NCBI GenBank assembly: GCA_028274465.1
Contig: CM051455.1
Location: 132,528,096-132,592,095 of the forward strand
DNA: 64,000 nucleotides
Origin: Plantago ovata
Lineage: Eukaryota > Streptophyta > Magnoliopsida > Lamiales > Plantaginaceae
Reading direction: 5' to 3'
The stretch's first letter is position 1; every line of letters starts with the position of its first letter. The notes below the pieces were generated by a model, which ran no database searches, was not told where the DNA came from, and was given only the letters and a program-made list of their open reading frames with translations. Shown here piece after piece: positions 35,847-46,489 of the stretch. A program made the translations under genes and the position numbers.

Positions 35847-38000
35847 ATGGATCTCCGTCCACTGGGCAACACCGGCCTTAAACTCAGCTCCGTTGGTTTC
35901 GGCGCTTCTCCCCTCGGCAAAGTCTTCGGTCCAGTTTCCGAATCCGACGCCATTGCCGCCGTCGCTCGAGCTGTCAGCCTGGGAATCAACTTCTTCGACA
36001 CCTCTCCGTACGTAATCAATCCTCTCTCTCACTCTCCCAATCTCAATTTCATCACTCCACTATTACTAGTACCTTTACCTTCAGAGGTTGTACCTAAGTT
36101 GACTTGTCCTTTTATTCCGTCAATCAATCCACTGTTTCTATTTTGTTCATCTGATTAATTCAATTATGTCTGGTGTGATTCGTAATATCTAGATAGTTGT
36201 TAGGTCATACTATTTGGAAAATTGTGTATGGTTTTAATTTCATAGAGTACTCATTTTCCCTGTCTGTGCTTTTATCTCTGGTGCTTGATTATTAGTTTCT
36301 ATGGAGGAACATTGTCTGAGAAAGTGTTGGGGAAAGCTTTGAAAGCATTAGGAGTTGCTAGAAATGAGTACATTGTGTCTACGAAATGCGGGAGGTATAA
36401 AGAGGGTTTCGACTTTACTGCTGAAAGAGTGACCAAAAGCATTGATGAGAGTTTGGAGAGGTTGCAGCTTGATTATGTGGATATCCTGCAATGTCATGAT
36501 ATTGAATTCGGCTCTCTCGACCAGGTTAACAAGCTTTTCTAGAGTCCATTTATGACTCACTAATTAGTAGGACACCACTTTTCACATATTTAGTGTTTTT
36601 CTTCTGTATAGATTGTGAATGAGACGATTCCAGCACTTCTCAAGTTGAAGGAAGCGGGGAAGGTTAAATTCATTGGTATAACGGGGCTCCCCTTGGAAGT
36701 TTTCACTTACGTTCTGGATAGGGTGCCACCGGGAACAGTTGACGTGGTTTTGTCCTATTGTCACTATAGTATCAACGATTCTACATTGGAGGATTTGATA
36801 CCTTACTTGAAGAGCAAAGGGGTTGGAATAATCAGTGCTTCTCCACTAGCCATGGGCCTTCTGACTGAAAGTGGCCCTCCGGATTGGCATCCTGCTCCAC
36901 CTCAACTTAAGGTGATTTTTCTATACTGCGACCTATGTATCCTGGCATATATTTTTTCTAGGTGACTGTTTGTAATAGCTTGTGACTTCTGCACGTGTTG
37001 AATTGTTGAAAACAAGTACTAGGTAAAGTGACTGGGGTGCAAATTTGGTTGTGTTTGTAAAAAGTGCATGCAGTATAAGAATCTGCTAGAGTAAGTGTTT
37101 GCAAGTGCAGATTGTAGTTGTAAATTTGTAATAGTCTGCTTCTTTCCAAACTCAAATTGTCATAAGTCACTTCTGCAGATTTATTTCACATTATAAGCTG
37201 AATTTTCAAGCAGCTTCCCCACACTTGCCTTCTGTTGTAAAGAAAACCATAATTAGTTTGCATTCTGGGGGTACTTCGATACTAAGATAAGACACTGTGT
37301 TTATGATTATTACTGTTTTATAAACGATTTCCGGTACGATTGATGGATATTCTATCAATCAATATACTTTCGAACATTGATTTCAATTTACTCGATGGTT
37401 CTCATTTAGGTTTAAGAGTTGAGCATCCTAATTTAATTGACCTAATATCAGGCTGCATGTCAAGCTGCTGCAACTTATTGCAAAGAGAACGGAAAGAACA
37501 TATCAAAGTTAGCCATGCAATACAGTTTATCTAATAAAGATATTTCTACCATCTTGGTTGGGATGTGCTCTGTTGAACAGGTAAGTGGTTTGCCCTTTCC
37601 AATCCAACATATCTGCTTGTCTATTGATGAACTGAAACTTCCACAGCAATTCTCTTAAAAAAAAAACTTTCTTAGCTAAACAAAACAGGATGAAACATTG
37701 TTTTTCCAATTTAAAAGGTCAAATAATAGTATGGTTCTGGTTTCGGTGTTGCTTCATTTTACCTGTAATTTGAAATATTAGAGTTAAGAGGAATTCGATT
37801 ATTAAGTGCATATTAATGTGATGGAGGAGGAAACATGAAATTGCTGACCGACCTGATCTAAAATTCAGGTTGTTGAAAATGTAGCAGCTGCTGTAGAACT
37901 TACCACAGTTAGGAAAGATGAGGAAACTCTAAAGCAGGTTGAACACATTCTGAAGCCCGTGAAGAATCAGACGTGGCCAAGCGGAGTCCCCCAGAGTTGA
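35847..38000 (+). CDS. LGALDH: L-galactose dehydrogenase
   Basis: A cytosolic aldo-keto reductase that oxidises L-galactose to L-galactono-1,4-lactone with NAD+, the penultimate step of ascorbate synthesis. Five exons (35847-36007, 36296-36524, 36612-36911, 37452-37580, 37869-38000) join in frame to 316 residues, against 319 in Arabidopsis. The AKR catalytic tetrad is present: Asp51 (FFDTSP), Tyr56 (FYGGTLSEK), Lys84 (STKCGRYKEG) and His121 (QCHDIEFGS). The family stretches PPGTVDVVLSYCHY and SKGVGIISASPLAMGLL are intact. The donor of intron 1 must be CC|GTACGT rather than the next GT, to give the TSPFYGG reading. Start chosen at the first ATG (MDLRPLGNTGLKLSSVGFG). The gene looks functional. 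Confidence 0.96.
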
Positions 38001-38406
38001 TCTGAGTGTTGTCCGAAATGCATATTTGTCAAGTTTCTGCTACAGTTCCGCGGTGGTGTCCTAGCTTCTTCTTTCTAATGTTCTTATTTGGGAAAAAGTC
38101 CATCTTATCCTTTGCCTTTGTGATATTGTGAAACAATTATCTTCTCATGAATCATGATCACTTATTGTGGTGCTAACTTGAAAATGTATAAATTACATCC
38201 ATGTATCTTTGACCTGACATTCTTTTTTTCTTCTCGAACTATAAATATGCTAGTACCAATCTACCGACCATTAACAGACCAACTACAAATCTACAATAAG
38301 ATTTCTGATAGAGCAGCGGATATTGGGTTACAGGACGATACGATTTTGGTCTAGCAATAGTTAATTTTTTCTAAGTTTATTGACAGAAAATAAATAACAA
38401 AATAAG
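38001..38406. other. 3' flank of LGALDH
   Basis: 3' UTR and short AT-rich spacer; no other feature seen. Confidence 0.5.
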
Positions 38407-38609
38407 GTGATTGAGAGACATAAGGTGGTGCAGCGGTAAGGAGTATAGTTACTAAAGTAGAGGTGCAGGGTTCGATCCCAGCGATGGCGGAGTTATAAGG
38501 TTGGTTTCGGTGTGGAGAAATAAGGTGGGTTAGAAGTAAATTTGTATATCATTAGTGTAGTTTAGTGTAGGAGTAGTTGTAATATTTGACATTTAAAAAA
38601 AAAGTGATT
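38407..38609 (+). mobile_element. tRNA-derived SINE with intact A and B boxes
   Basis: A box tggtgcagcgg at 38426-38436 matches TRGYNNARNGG. B box ggttcgatccc at 38469-38479 is perfect. An unrelated body follows and ends in a run of about 9 A at 38595-38603. A gtgatt repeat flanks it (38407-38412 and 38604-38609). The family differs from the SINEs at 13.6 and 56.5 kb. Confidence 0.8.
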
Positions 38610-38905
38610 ATGGTTAGTGTGTAATTATGGAAACTCCGGAATCCTACTAGCAGGGGTCAATTTTTTTTTTAATGCGGGTACAAAAGTGTGATGTTAATTG
38701 AAAGAGGGACCTGTTGAAAGATAATGGGACAAATGTAACCAAAAATCCCTAATGTGTGTGATTGTAAGAAATTGGGACACTTTAGTCCATTATGTAATAA
38801 CCCCGTTAAAAACAAGGGTATTGTTTGTTGTGTGCACAGACATTCATTAATAGTAGTTAATACAGAAGAAGGAAGCGCGTTGAGACAGAATTAGAGTTAT
38901 CAGCA

Positions 38906-39475
38906 ATGGGAAGCTGGGTTTGCAGGTTTGAGAGATCTGTGACTATGTTTGAAGTGAATGACTGGCTAAAAGCTGAAAATCTTTGTTCTGTTCGGCTTTC
39001 AAGACTATCGTGGGAGTTTATAGTGATGGAACCTTGTAATGTTGATGATGGTCTGCGCCTTAAAGATCTTTTACCAACTCTACAAAGTAAAGGGTTGAAT
39101 GACTTTCACCCTTGGACAGCAGATTTTACCAATAAGAAACGGTTGGTTTGGATTCATTTGTACGGTGCTCTATCGTGCTGGAAGGAAAAAACTTTCGAGA
39201 ATTTGTGCCGGCATATTGGTAAGATTGTTCACATTGACGAGTTGATGTTGCGAAGGGAGGATGTTAGTTGTGGACACGTTTGCGTTGAAACAGGCTGTTT
39301 TGAACTGATAAGAAAATATGTGTTTCTTAAAGTCGAGGAGTCGATCTTTAAAATTCAGATTGTTGAAGAAATCTCCTATCCAGTTCTGAGAATTCAACAG
39401 TGTGGATCAGAGCCTTCGTTATCTGATGTTTCAGGGTCGTCAGTTCAGTTAGAAAATTCGTCAGGCAAACGTTAA
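38906..39475 (+). CDS. DUF4283-like protein, single-exon (possible domesticated LINE ORF1)
   Basis: An uninterrupted ORF of 189 residues, starting MGSWVCRFERSVTMFEVNDW. It has an ORF1/DUF4283-like core: KRLVWIHLYGALSCWKEKTF, then the usual cysteine-poor helix FENLCRHIGKIVHIDE and the strand pair FLKVEESIFKIQIVEE. No zinc knuckle, endonuclease or RT follows, and I find no poly-A tail or target repeats around it. Codon content is ordinary and the frame is clean, in contrast with the broken LINEs nearby. It may be a host gene derived from a retroelement, or a recent fragment. The product's function is unknown. Confidence 0.55.
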   Translation: MGSWVCRFERSVTMFEVNDWLKAENLCSVRLSRLSWEFIVMEPCNVDDGLRLKDLLPTLQSKGLNDFHPWTADFTNKKRLVWIHLYGALSCWKEKTFENLCRHIGKIVHIDELMLRREDVSCGHVCVETGCFELIRKYVFLKVEESIFKIQIVEEISYPVLRIQQCGSEPSLSDVSGSSVQLENSSGKR

Positions 39476-40223
39476 GTATATAGTTTTTGTTTTGAATTGA
39501 ACGAAAAGTATTCATCCGATAAGTTAAGAACCATTCAATACATCTTTAGGCTATAGAAACATTCAACTTCGAAATCTGCAATGCAGCTTTCGCATGTTAA
39601 GTGGTGTTCTTCATCAGTTGTATATACTGTCATGTGCGTCATTATCTATTGCCATTTTGTTTCATCAATGCCTTTTGTTATGTCAATGCAGCAATATGGA
39701 TGATGTTCAAATTCCAAGTGGCCTTATATCCCGGAGGTTATGTCTTTAGAGCTAAATTGCACCTGCATTTCTTCGCAGAATCAAGTCATGACGGCGTACT
39801 TTTTATTTTGTCAATTGCATCCAATCTTTGTCCTCTCTGCTTCGGATTCGGTCGGTGTCAGTAACTTAAAAACTATTGTTGATGCCTCTATTGATGTCTC
39901 TGTCAGAGCATATGGTGATGAACCGACCGTAATTGACAATTTACTTGAAACATTGAATATCACGATTAATGATTTACGATTTACTTAAAAACATTGAATC
40001 CATATGCATGTTCAACTTTATCCATATGCATGTTCACTTTAAAAAAAAAAAAAACTTTATACATACATGTTTTAGATGACACCAAATGTAGCTTTACGAA
40101 AATATACACTATACTAGCTAAAAATAGTAAAACAAAGACTGAACGTATGATATGAAAAATATTTTCCATGTATGAAATTTATCTAATATATATCTCACGT
40201 GTCAGTGTGTCAATGACTCAGTG
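39476..40223. other. Intergenic region
   Basis: AT-rich. Small ORFs (39601-39864, 39740-39988) show no family. A short direct repeat, tccatatgcatgttca, lies at 39998-40034. Confidence 0.45.
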
Positions 40224-41503
40224 TCATGCGGTATGAATAAATGGGTTATAAAAGTGATAATAGATAATAGTCCAATGAGAAAATTAAATTACTACATATT
40301 TCATGTCTAGAATTTAAAGTCCAAACGAAAATAAATTATATATACTTTTAAATATTTTAAATATTTGCGTTTACATTCAAAATTTAAAAGCGATTATGAG
40401 TCTTGTGATTCTATACTTCTATTTAAATTAACATTTTTTTAGATCAAATTTCTATATTTATATTATCAAAAGAATTTAAAAAATAAAAAAATATACTATA
40501 TATACAAGTAAATATCGGATTGGATCAAATTAATCCGCGTATTATATCGGATTGGAGTATCAGACAACTGAAATTTTTGAACTATAAAAACCTTAATCCG
40601 TAGTTCAATCCGAAGCGTTAGGATTTAGGATCAGAGTGATTCGGATCGCATTGTCGGATCTCGAATCGGAGTGATTCTGAACACGCATGGTGGTAATGAA
40701 ATCACCTTTTATTAAGAAAGAAAATAAAAGGCCTGCCACATTCCCGGGCAGTTCCACCCTGGATATACCATAAGCTTCAATTCAAATCTGAAGTCCGGTT
40801 TGCAGTGGATTGAACTTTTAGATTATTTTTAACGATTTTGCTGAAACACTAAAGTTGTGTTTGACGGATTAATATCTCAATAATTTACTATAAATAATGA
40901 TCATATCTTTTTATTTAAATAATGATAAAATTTTATGGGACTACTATGTGAGTTAAAGTAAATATAATAAGCCGGTTGATTTATCCAATTGATTGACCTA
41001 TCAATCATTTAATCCGTTGATCTTCCTTATCCAATTTCAATCTGGTGCGTACATGTGTCATTATTTAATTATAAGGTGTAGGGTTCGAATCCTGTTGGCG
41101 TGATTTTTCTCTATTATTTTGTATCATTGTTTTAGTTGAAGGTGTTGGGTTCGAATCTTATTGACATAATTTTTTTCTGTTTTATTTATTCTCCTCTTAA
41201 ATTTTTATTTTTTAACATAAAGTTGTATGGTCGTATTATACTTAATTTAAAAATAACCATGATATGTTCTTATAAAAAAAGACATACGAACATACTTCGT
41301 ATGTCTAATATAGTTCCATTCAAAACTATTAATTGCATAACTACAAAAACTATATACATTTATAGGACACCATTTATGTTAAGTTTGAAGTCATTATCTG
41401 AGGGTTATATATTTACCCCGTTCATTTCAATACATTATTTAGTAAAACAATAATGTTGTATAAGATTACGCTTCACACGCATAGCGTGTGACGCGGTTCC
41501 TAG
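40224..41503 (+). mobile_element. Helitron-like non-autonomous element, copy A
   Basis: The 3' end has the Helitron hallmark: a perfect 7-bp hairpin cacacgcatagcgtgtg (41474-41490), ten to twelve bases later the terminal CTAG (41500-41503), then T. The 5' border is set by where homology with copy B begins (tcatgcggtatgaataaatg), consistent with a TC start. About 290 bp at the left and 280 bp at the right match copy B; the middles differ. No Rep/helicase. Two B-box-like runs (ggttcgaatc) lie at 41090 and 41150. Confidence 0.65.
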
Positions 41504-41700
41504 TATTAAATAAAGAGATGAAAGAAAAATACCATTATTTCTTTTATATTATCAATAAAAGCAACAGTTCGCTCATTGCTTTCCCTATTTTAGCATACAG
41601 TAATCACATTGAGTATTAAAACCCCTTGCTAATTACGTTATGATACGGTAATTTATTATACATTGAGAATATATGCCCAAAAAATAACACCTCCTCCAAT

Positions 41701-42367
41701 TCAGGTGCAGTCATAATAACACATGCACTTGTTGACTTTATTAGTCAGGCATTTACACATGGTATCAACGGTTCGGGCACCAAAAATATTCCGGCACCCA
41801 TCAGCGCAGAACTGATCCGGAGTTTGTTGATGATAACAATTATCACGAAAAATTTCTCTGGTACAAATTTCATCGGCTATGCCTGCGCGCCCACAAAATA
41901 ATAAAGATCAGACAAAATATACGAAAATGTTTTATTTGGTATTAGCAAAATATTATTAATAAAAGAATTGAAAAAATTACAAGTTGGAGGTGCATAAGAG
42001 ACGCACAACAAAACAATCCCAAACCAACAAAACCCCAAACCACCATCAAGTATGATCATAATTTTTTTTTTTAAACAACAAAATTTTATTACTTAAAGAG
42101 TATAAGAAATGCTCGGCAAATTACAGATAATAATGTTCAAACCGGAACAAACTCCGATGATAATATACAAGGGAACACCATTATAGTACCCTTCCACACT
42201 ACTGTTGGCTTACTAAAATAGTACATGGACAAAATATACTAAAATGTTGATATTGGTATTTTGCAAAAAGTAATATGAATTATTAGTTATCTAATGAGGA
42301 AATTAGCTGGTAAAATAAATGCCATAAGAATGGTGGTGCACACAAGAGTGGTGATTAAGGCCTTCAT
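41701..42367 (-). CDS. Defensin-like cysteine-rich secreted peptide (two exons; donor unclear)
   Basis: Exon 1 (ATG at 42367) encodes a signal peptide, MKALITTLVCTTILMAFILP. Exon 2 (41701-41882, preceded by acceptor gcgcag) encodes 59 residues with nine cysteines. The spacing is C-x8-C-x9-C-x3-C-x12-C-x-C-x7-C-x-C-x3-C, ending YYDCT and TGA. The CADGC (CxxxC) and CKC/CMC (CxC) pairs are the signature of the cysteine-stabilised alpha-beta defensin fold. Size (about 80 residues), an intron right after the signal peptide in phase 1, and a TATA box 65-75 bases upstream all fit a plant DEFL gene. Oddity: joining in phase needs exon 1 to end at 42307, but the next bases are CT, not GT. The gene may therefore be splice-damaged, or may use an unusual site. 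Role could be defence or signalling. Confidence 0.65.
41967..42228 (-). mobile_element. 5'-truncated LINE 3' end(s) inside the defensin-like intron
   Basis: A T run at 42062-42073 (a poly-A tail on the minus strand) is followed by aacaaaattttattacttaa and sequence resembling the 3' ends of LINE 1 and of the fragment at 56174. On both sides of this insert a related 50-base intron segment occurs (near 41909 and 42229: gacaaaatatac-aaaatgtt), suggesting a local duplication. Confidence 0.5.
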
Positions 42368-42430
42368 GTTTTCCAACACTATCAACCTTTATTTGGTTTT
42401 TGATTGAAGTATGACATCCACTCAGGTTTC

Positions 42431-42440
42431 TTATATATAG
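42431..42440 (-). promoter_or_regulatory. TATA box of the defensin-like gene
   Basis: Minus-strand ctatatataa, 64 bases before the ATG at 42367. This is the spacing expected for a short leader. Confidence 0.6.
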
Positions 42441-43133
42441 GAATAAAAGTGAAGAAAGAAGTAAAAGATTAAAAAAGATAAAACAGAAAAAGAAAATCCT
42501 ATTCTCTTTTATTTGGTCAAAAAATTAATTTTTAAAAGAAGTGCAAGATTTAAGGCCATTCTTATTTATTGGTGATGAGATTTACAATAAATTATACTAG
42601 TTCTAAAGCTAATATACCATGTATAAAGTAATTATATTCACCAAAGTAATTATCTATCTAATCATCTAAGAGAAAACCTTTCAATTTCTCATTAATTAAT
42701 CCAATCAAATTATTTGTCAACAAAATTAGTTAGATTATATTTGTATTTTATTTGTGTGAATCCTAATTGTGATTGGTTCAAAATTTCATTTATTGAGGTG
42801 TTTTAATATTTCATTTATATCAATCATTTACATATATCTAATGATCATTGATAATGCCAAAGCAAAAATATTTCCATTTAAAGCAATTGACTTTTTATAA
42901 AAGGTATAATAGATATTGTGTTCTTACTTTCCTATAATATAAAAATTCATGCTCCCCAATTAATTAGTTTTCAAATACATACTTAATTTTTCAAAGTTAG
43001 AATTTTTGATGAATATAAACAATGGATATAATCCAATTTTTTATAACAAAAATGATTCTTCAATTTTATTTCTTTTATTCTTTGGATTATTGTTTTAATG
43101 ATTTAGGTTTTATTTTCTATTATATTTATTTTG
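42441..43133. other. AT-rich intergenic region
   Basis: Upstream DNA of the defensin-like gene; no further feature recognised. Confidence 0.5.
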
Positions 43134-44434
43134 TCATGTGGTATGAATAAATGGGTTATAAAAGTGATAATAGATAATAGTCCAATGAGAAAATTAAATT
43201 ACTACATATTTCATGTCTAGAATTTAAAGTCCAAACGAAAATAAATTATATATACTTTTAAATATTTGCGTTTACATTCAAAATTTAAAAGCGTTTATGA
43301 GTCTTCTGATTCTATTCTTCTATTTAAATTAACATTTTTTAGATCAAATTTCTATATTTATATTATCAAAAGAATTTAAAAAATAAAAAATATACTATAT
43401 ATACAAGTAAATACCGCCATTGATCTGGCGGAGCTTTAATAGGCGGAGCTTTCTGCTCCGTCCAAATCTGGCGGAGCAGAGCTCAGCTCCGCCATGATGG
43501 CAGAGCTTCAGCTCCGCCATTAATGGTGGAGCTGAAGCTCCACCTCTTCTTTTTAAGTTTAATTTTATTTATTTATAATTATTTTTTATTTTAAAAATCT
43601 TTAATGAATTTTCTGATGATTTAATGAATTCTTTTAAACTTTTTTATTAATTTTTTTCGTTTTTCAAAGTTAAGGCCGTTTGGTTTGAAAACAAAATTTC
43701 CAGAAATTGGATTTGGTCAACTCAAAATGTCCTAATTTGTAATTGGAATGTTGTAAGAAGCTTTTTTTCGATATTGTTGATCTATGGGGGATTAATTCGT
43801 AATTAGAAGCGCTAAGAGGGTAGTTAAAAGTTGTATGGTCGTATTATACTTAATTTAAAAATAACCATGATATATTCTTATAAAAAAAGACATACTTCAT
43901 CCGTACAATAATAAATGTGACACTTGATTTTGTTGACTTTTTCAATGGTCATTTTGACCTTAAAGTATTCTTAAATCATACAATAAAAATAACTAAAAAC
44001 ATCATATTATGAAATTAGAATGTTTATATGAAGCACTTGACAATATATTCAACTGATGAAGAATACCAATTAACATACGAAAAAGATGCATTGCAAATTT
44101 TGAAGTTGAATGTTTCCGAAGTCTATAGATGTATTTGATGGTTATTAACTCATTTCGAAAGAATACTTTTCCTATGTCTAATATAGTTCAATATTCAAAA
44201 CTATTAATTGTATGACATCAAAAACTATATACATTTATAGCACACCATTTATATTAAGTTTAATTACTCAATTAGTTATTTTTTTATTACTTTTGAAGTT
44301 AATATGTGAAGATTATATATTGACTCTATTTGTTTCAATATATTATTTAATAAAACAATAATATTTTACAAGATTACGCTCCATTTATTCACTCCATTTA
44401 TTTCAATATTTTTTATGTGTGACGCGATTCCTAG
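43134..44434 (+). mobile_element. Helitron-like non-autonomous element, copy B
   Basis: Same left part (tcatgtggtatgaataaatg onward) and right part as copy A. It ends gtgtgacgcgattcCTAG followed by T. The left arm of the terminal hairpin is degraded here. Its middle contains a different cargo: a GGCGGAGCT palindrome block (43416-43560) and a fold-back-type right arm (43670-43825). Confidence 0.6.
43416..43825. mobile_element. Fold-back fragment C with GGCGGAGCT/AGCTCCGCC palindromes
   Basis: A core of alternating ggcggagct and agctccgcc motifs is followed by a low-complexity AT stretch. Then comes aaggccgtttggtttg, equivalent to the arm sequence of elements A, B and D. It lies inside Helitron-like copy B, either carried by it or inserted in it. 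Only the right arm is clear. Confidence 0.5.
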
Positions 44435-46489
44435 TTATTACTATTTACTATTAATTACTAGTACTAAATTACTTGTATGAGCGGAGGGAATCCTGGTATT
44501 TTTACCTTAGTGTCCAGAGTTGGATACATTTGGGCAACATGTTTTTTTTTCTTTTTTTTTTATTGGGCTTCTCTACCCGTTAATGTCATACTCGTTCTCA
44601 TAATTTTTCTTCTACTAAATACGTATGAAATTTGATTAATTTTAAACAAATATTCAATTCTAAAAATAATTTTTTGTTTGAAATTTAATGTTAGGTCAGT
44701 GTAAGCATTGGCCAGAAAAAGATATGGTAATGATAATCTCCACTATATAACTCGTCTCTATTAATTGTATAATTAGCAATACGCGAATTTTAATCCTGGC
44801 TCCGCCCATGATTATATATTTCGGACATGGCAAAATCTTTTAGCTTGAATGCTTAACCTAACTCAATGTTACACACTAATAATAATAATACAGGTCGGAG
44901 AAAGTCACTGAAATCTCCATATATTACGTCTGAAATTAGAGCTGATTTTGACATTTTGGTACAGTAGTACTACTTTTTATTAACAATGGCATGTGTCTTT
45001 TTACCGTAGACGCAGGTAGACGTGAAATTTCATGCACTCAGTCACTTGGGTACATGACTTGGCGTAGTATATAGAGTGCAGTAGTATATATGTTTATCAT
45101 GCATGTTCATGCCGAAATTCTTGACTAACAATTACTACTGCTAATTAAGTAACTAGGTAAGACCCTCTAAATTCAACAAAACTTTAGACAAAATGCACTT
45201 AAGTTTGTCAAAATGAGTTCACTCGTTTTCGTACCACATGCACGATATTCTTGTACGGAACTTTTTCAAAGTGAAATACAAAATGTTGAGGATTAATTTT
45301 GTTTTATTTTAGTCCATGTATATATACAGTATTACTTTGTTTGTTTGTTTTTGTAATGGTGATTTACATCTTGTATATTGACTATAATCAGAAATGATTG
45401 AGAGTTTTTTCAACCAATTCGATGATCCCCTTTAATTAAGAAGCTAATTAAGCTAACTCCAACCTTGCGTTAGTAGACATGGAGCTGGCTGGCACACATT
45501 TGAATTTGATAATATTCTATATAGAGTTGTAGTTCTAGATATTGAATTATTACAGAAACATCTGCGTATTATCTTATTAATTAAGCTGAACTCATATGAA
45601 GCTAATTAGTAACTGAATGGATGTAATTTAACGTTTCGAGCATTCCTTCCTTTCCTTATGCTCTTTTTTTAATATAATTTGAACGTGTAAAAAAAGTAAC
45701 TGAATGGATGTAAACTAATTGATTTTATTCTTCTTAATATAAAAAGCGAATTGAACACTAATCGTTAATCTATTCTCTAAGACGAGAAAGTCTCGTACGT
45801 GTATAAATATGTGAGCTAGCTGTTTTTGCACATGTGTTGGCATATGATGATCATCCATGATCCATGTAATTAAGTAGTGCTTCAAATATTCCCATCCAAA
45901 TCGACAGATAATATCATATCCGAATTTCTCGGGTCTTAATTTGATCCATATAGAAGTACTATATAATTAGCAGCTATATATTGGCGTATCATATGTTAGT
46001 ACTAGTACAATATAAAAAATGCGTGACACCTGCATATATCATGGAAATAACAAATTAATTAGTCGACCTTCAAAGATACACCGAGAACTTCGAGCTTTAG
46101 CGAGATTAGCTTTCTAAGAGTTTTTGCTAATTACATGCTAAATCATAACATTGTAATTAAGTAAGATTCAAAGTTCAAACTAGTAATTTCAACTTAAGCG
46201 TCACATAATAAAAATATTGTCTGTCTAATATTATTCTAGTTCAAATTAGATCCTACGCTTTTTAATTATTATCAATTATACCAACAAAATTAATTTTAAA
46301 TTAGTGCAAAACTGCAAATAGGCCGGGGATGCTAAACTATATTAGTCGAAGAAGATACGTACTAGCTAGCAGTTGTTTTATTTTTCTGTTAACAAATTTT
46401 ATTTAACTTGTCGAGCCAGAGAGGATTATGACGTGATAACAATAATGCATTCAACAATTACGTTTATAATTTTCTGGATATTAATTTAA
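44435..46489. other. AT-rich intergenic region with a possible hAT fragment
   Basis: A segment at about 44476-44810 starts gagcggagggaatcctgg and ends ccaggctccgccc-like in the inverted sense (taatcctggctccgcccat). It could be a hAT-derived element of about 335 bp, but no target duplication is seen. The remainder holds nothing I can support. Confidence 0.4.

Noticed and set aside
35528-36032. Antisense ORFs of 94-163 residues over the start of LGALDH
   Set aside because: They overlap a clear LGALDH exon and the CAT repeat (poly-Met/Asp runs); no domain.
41060-41180. tRNA gene or SINE suggested by two ggttcgaatc B-box runs
   Set aside because: No A box, no acceptor stem and no A tail; treated as part of the Helitron-like element.
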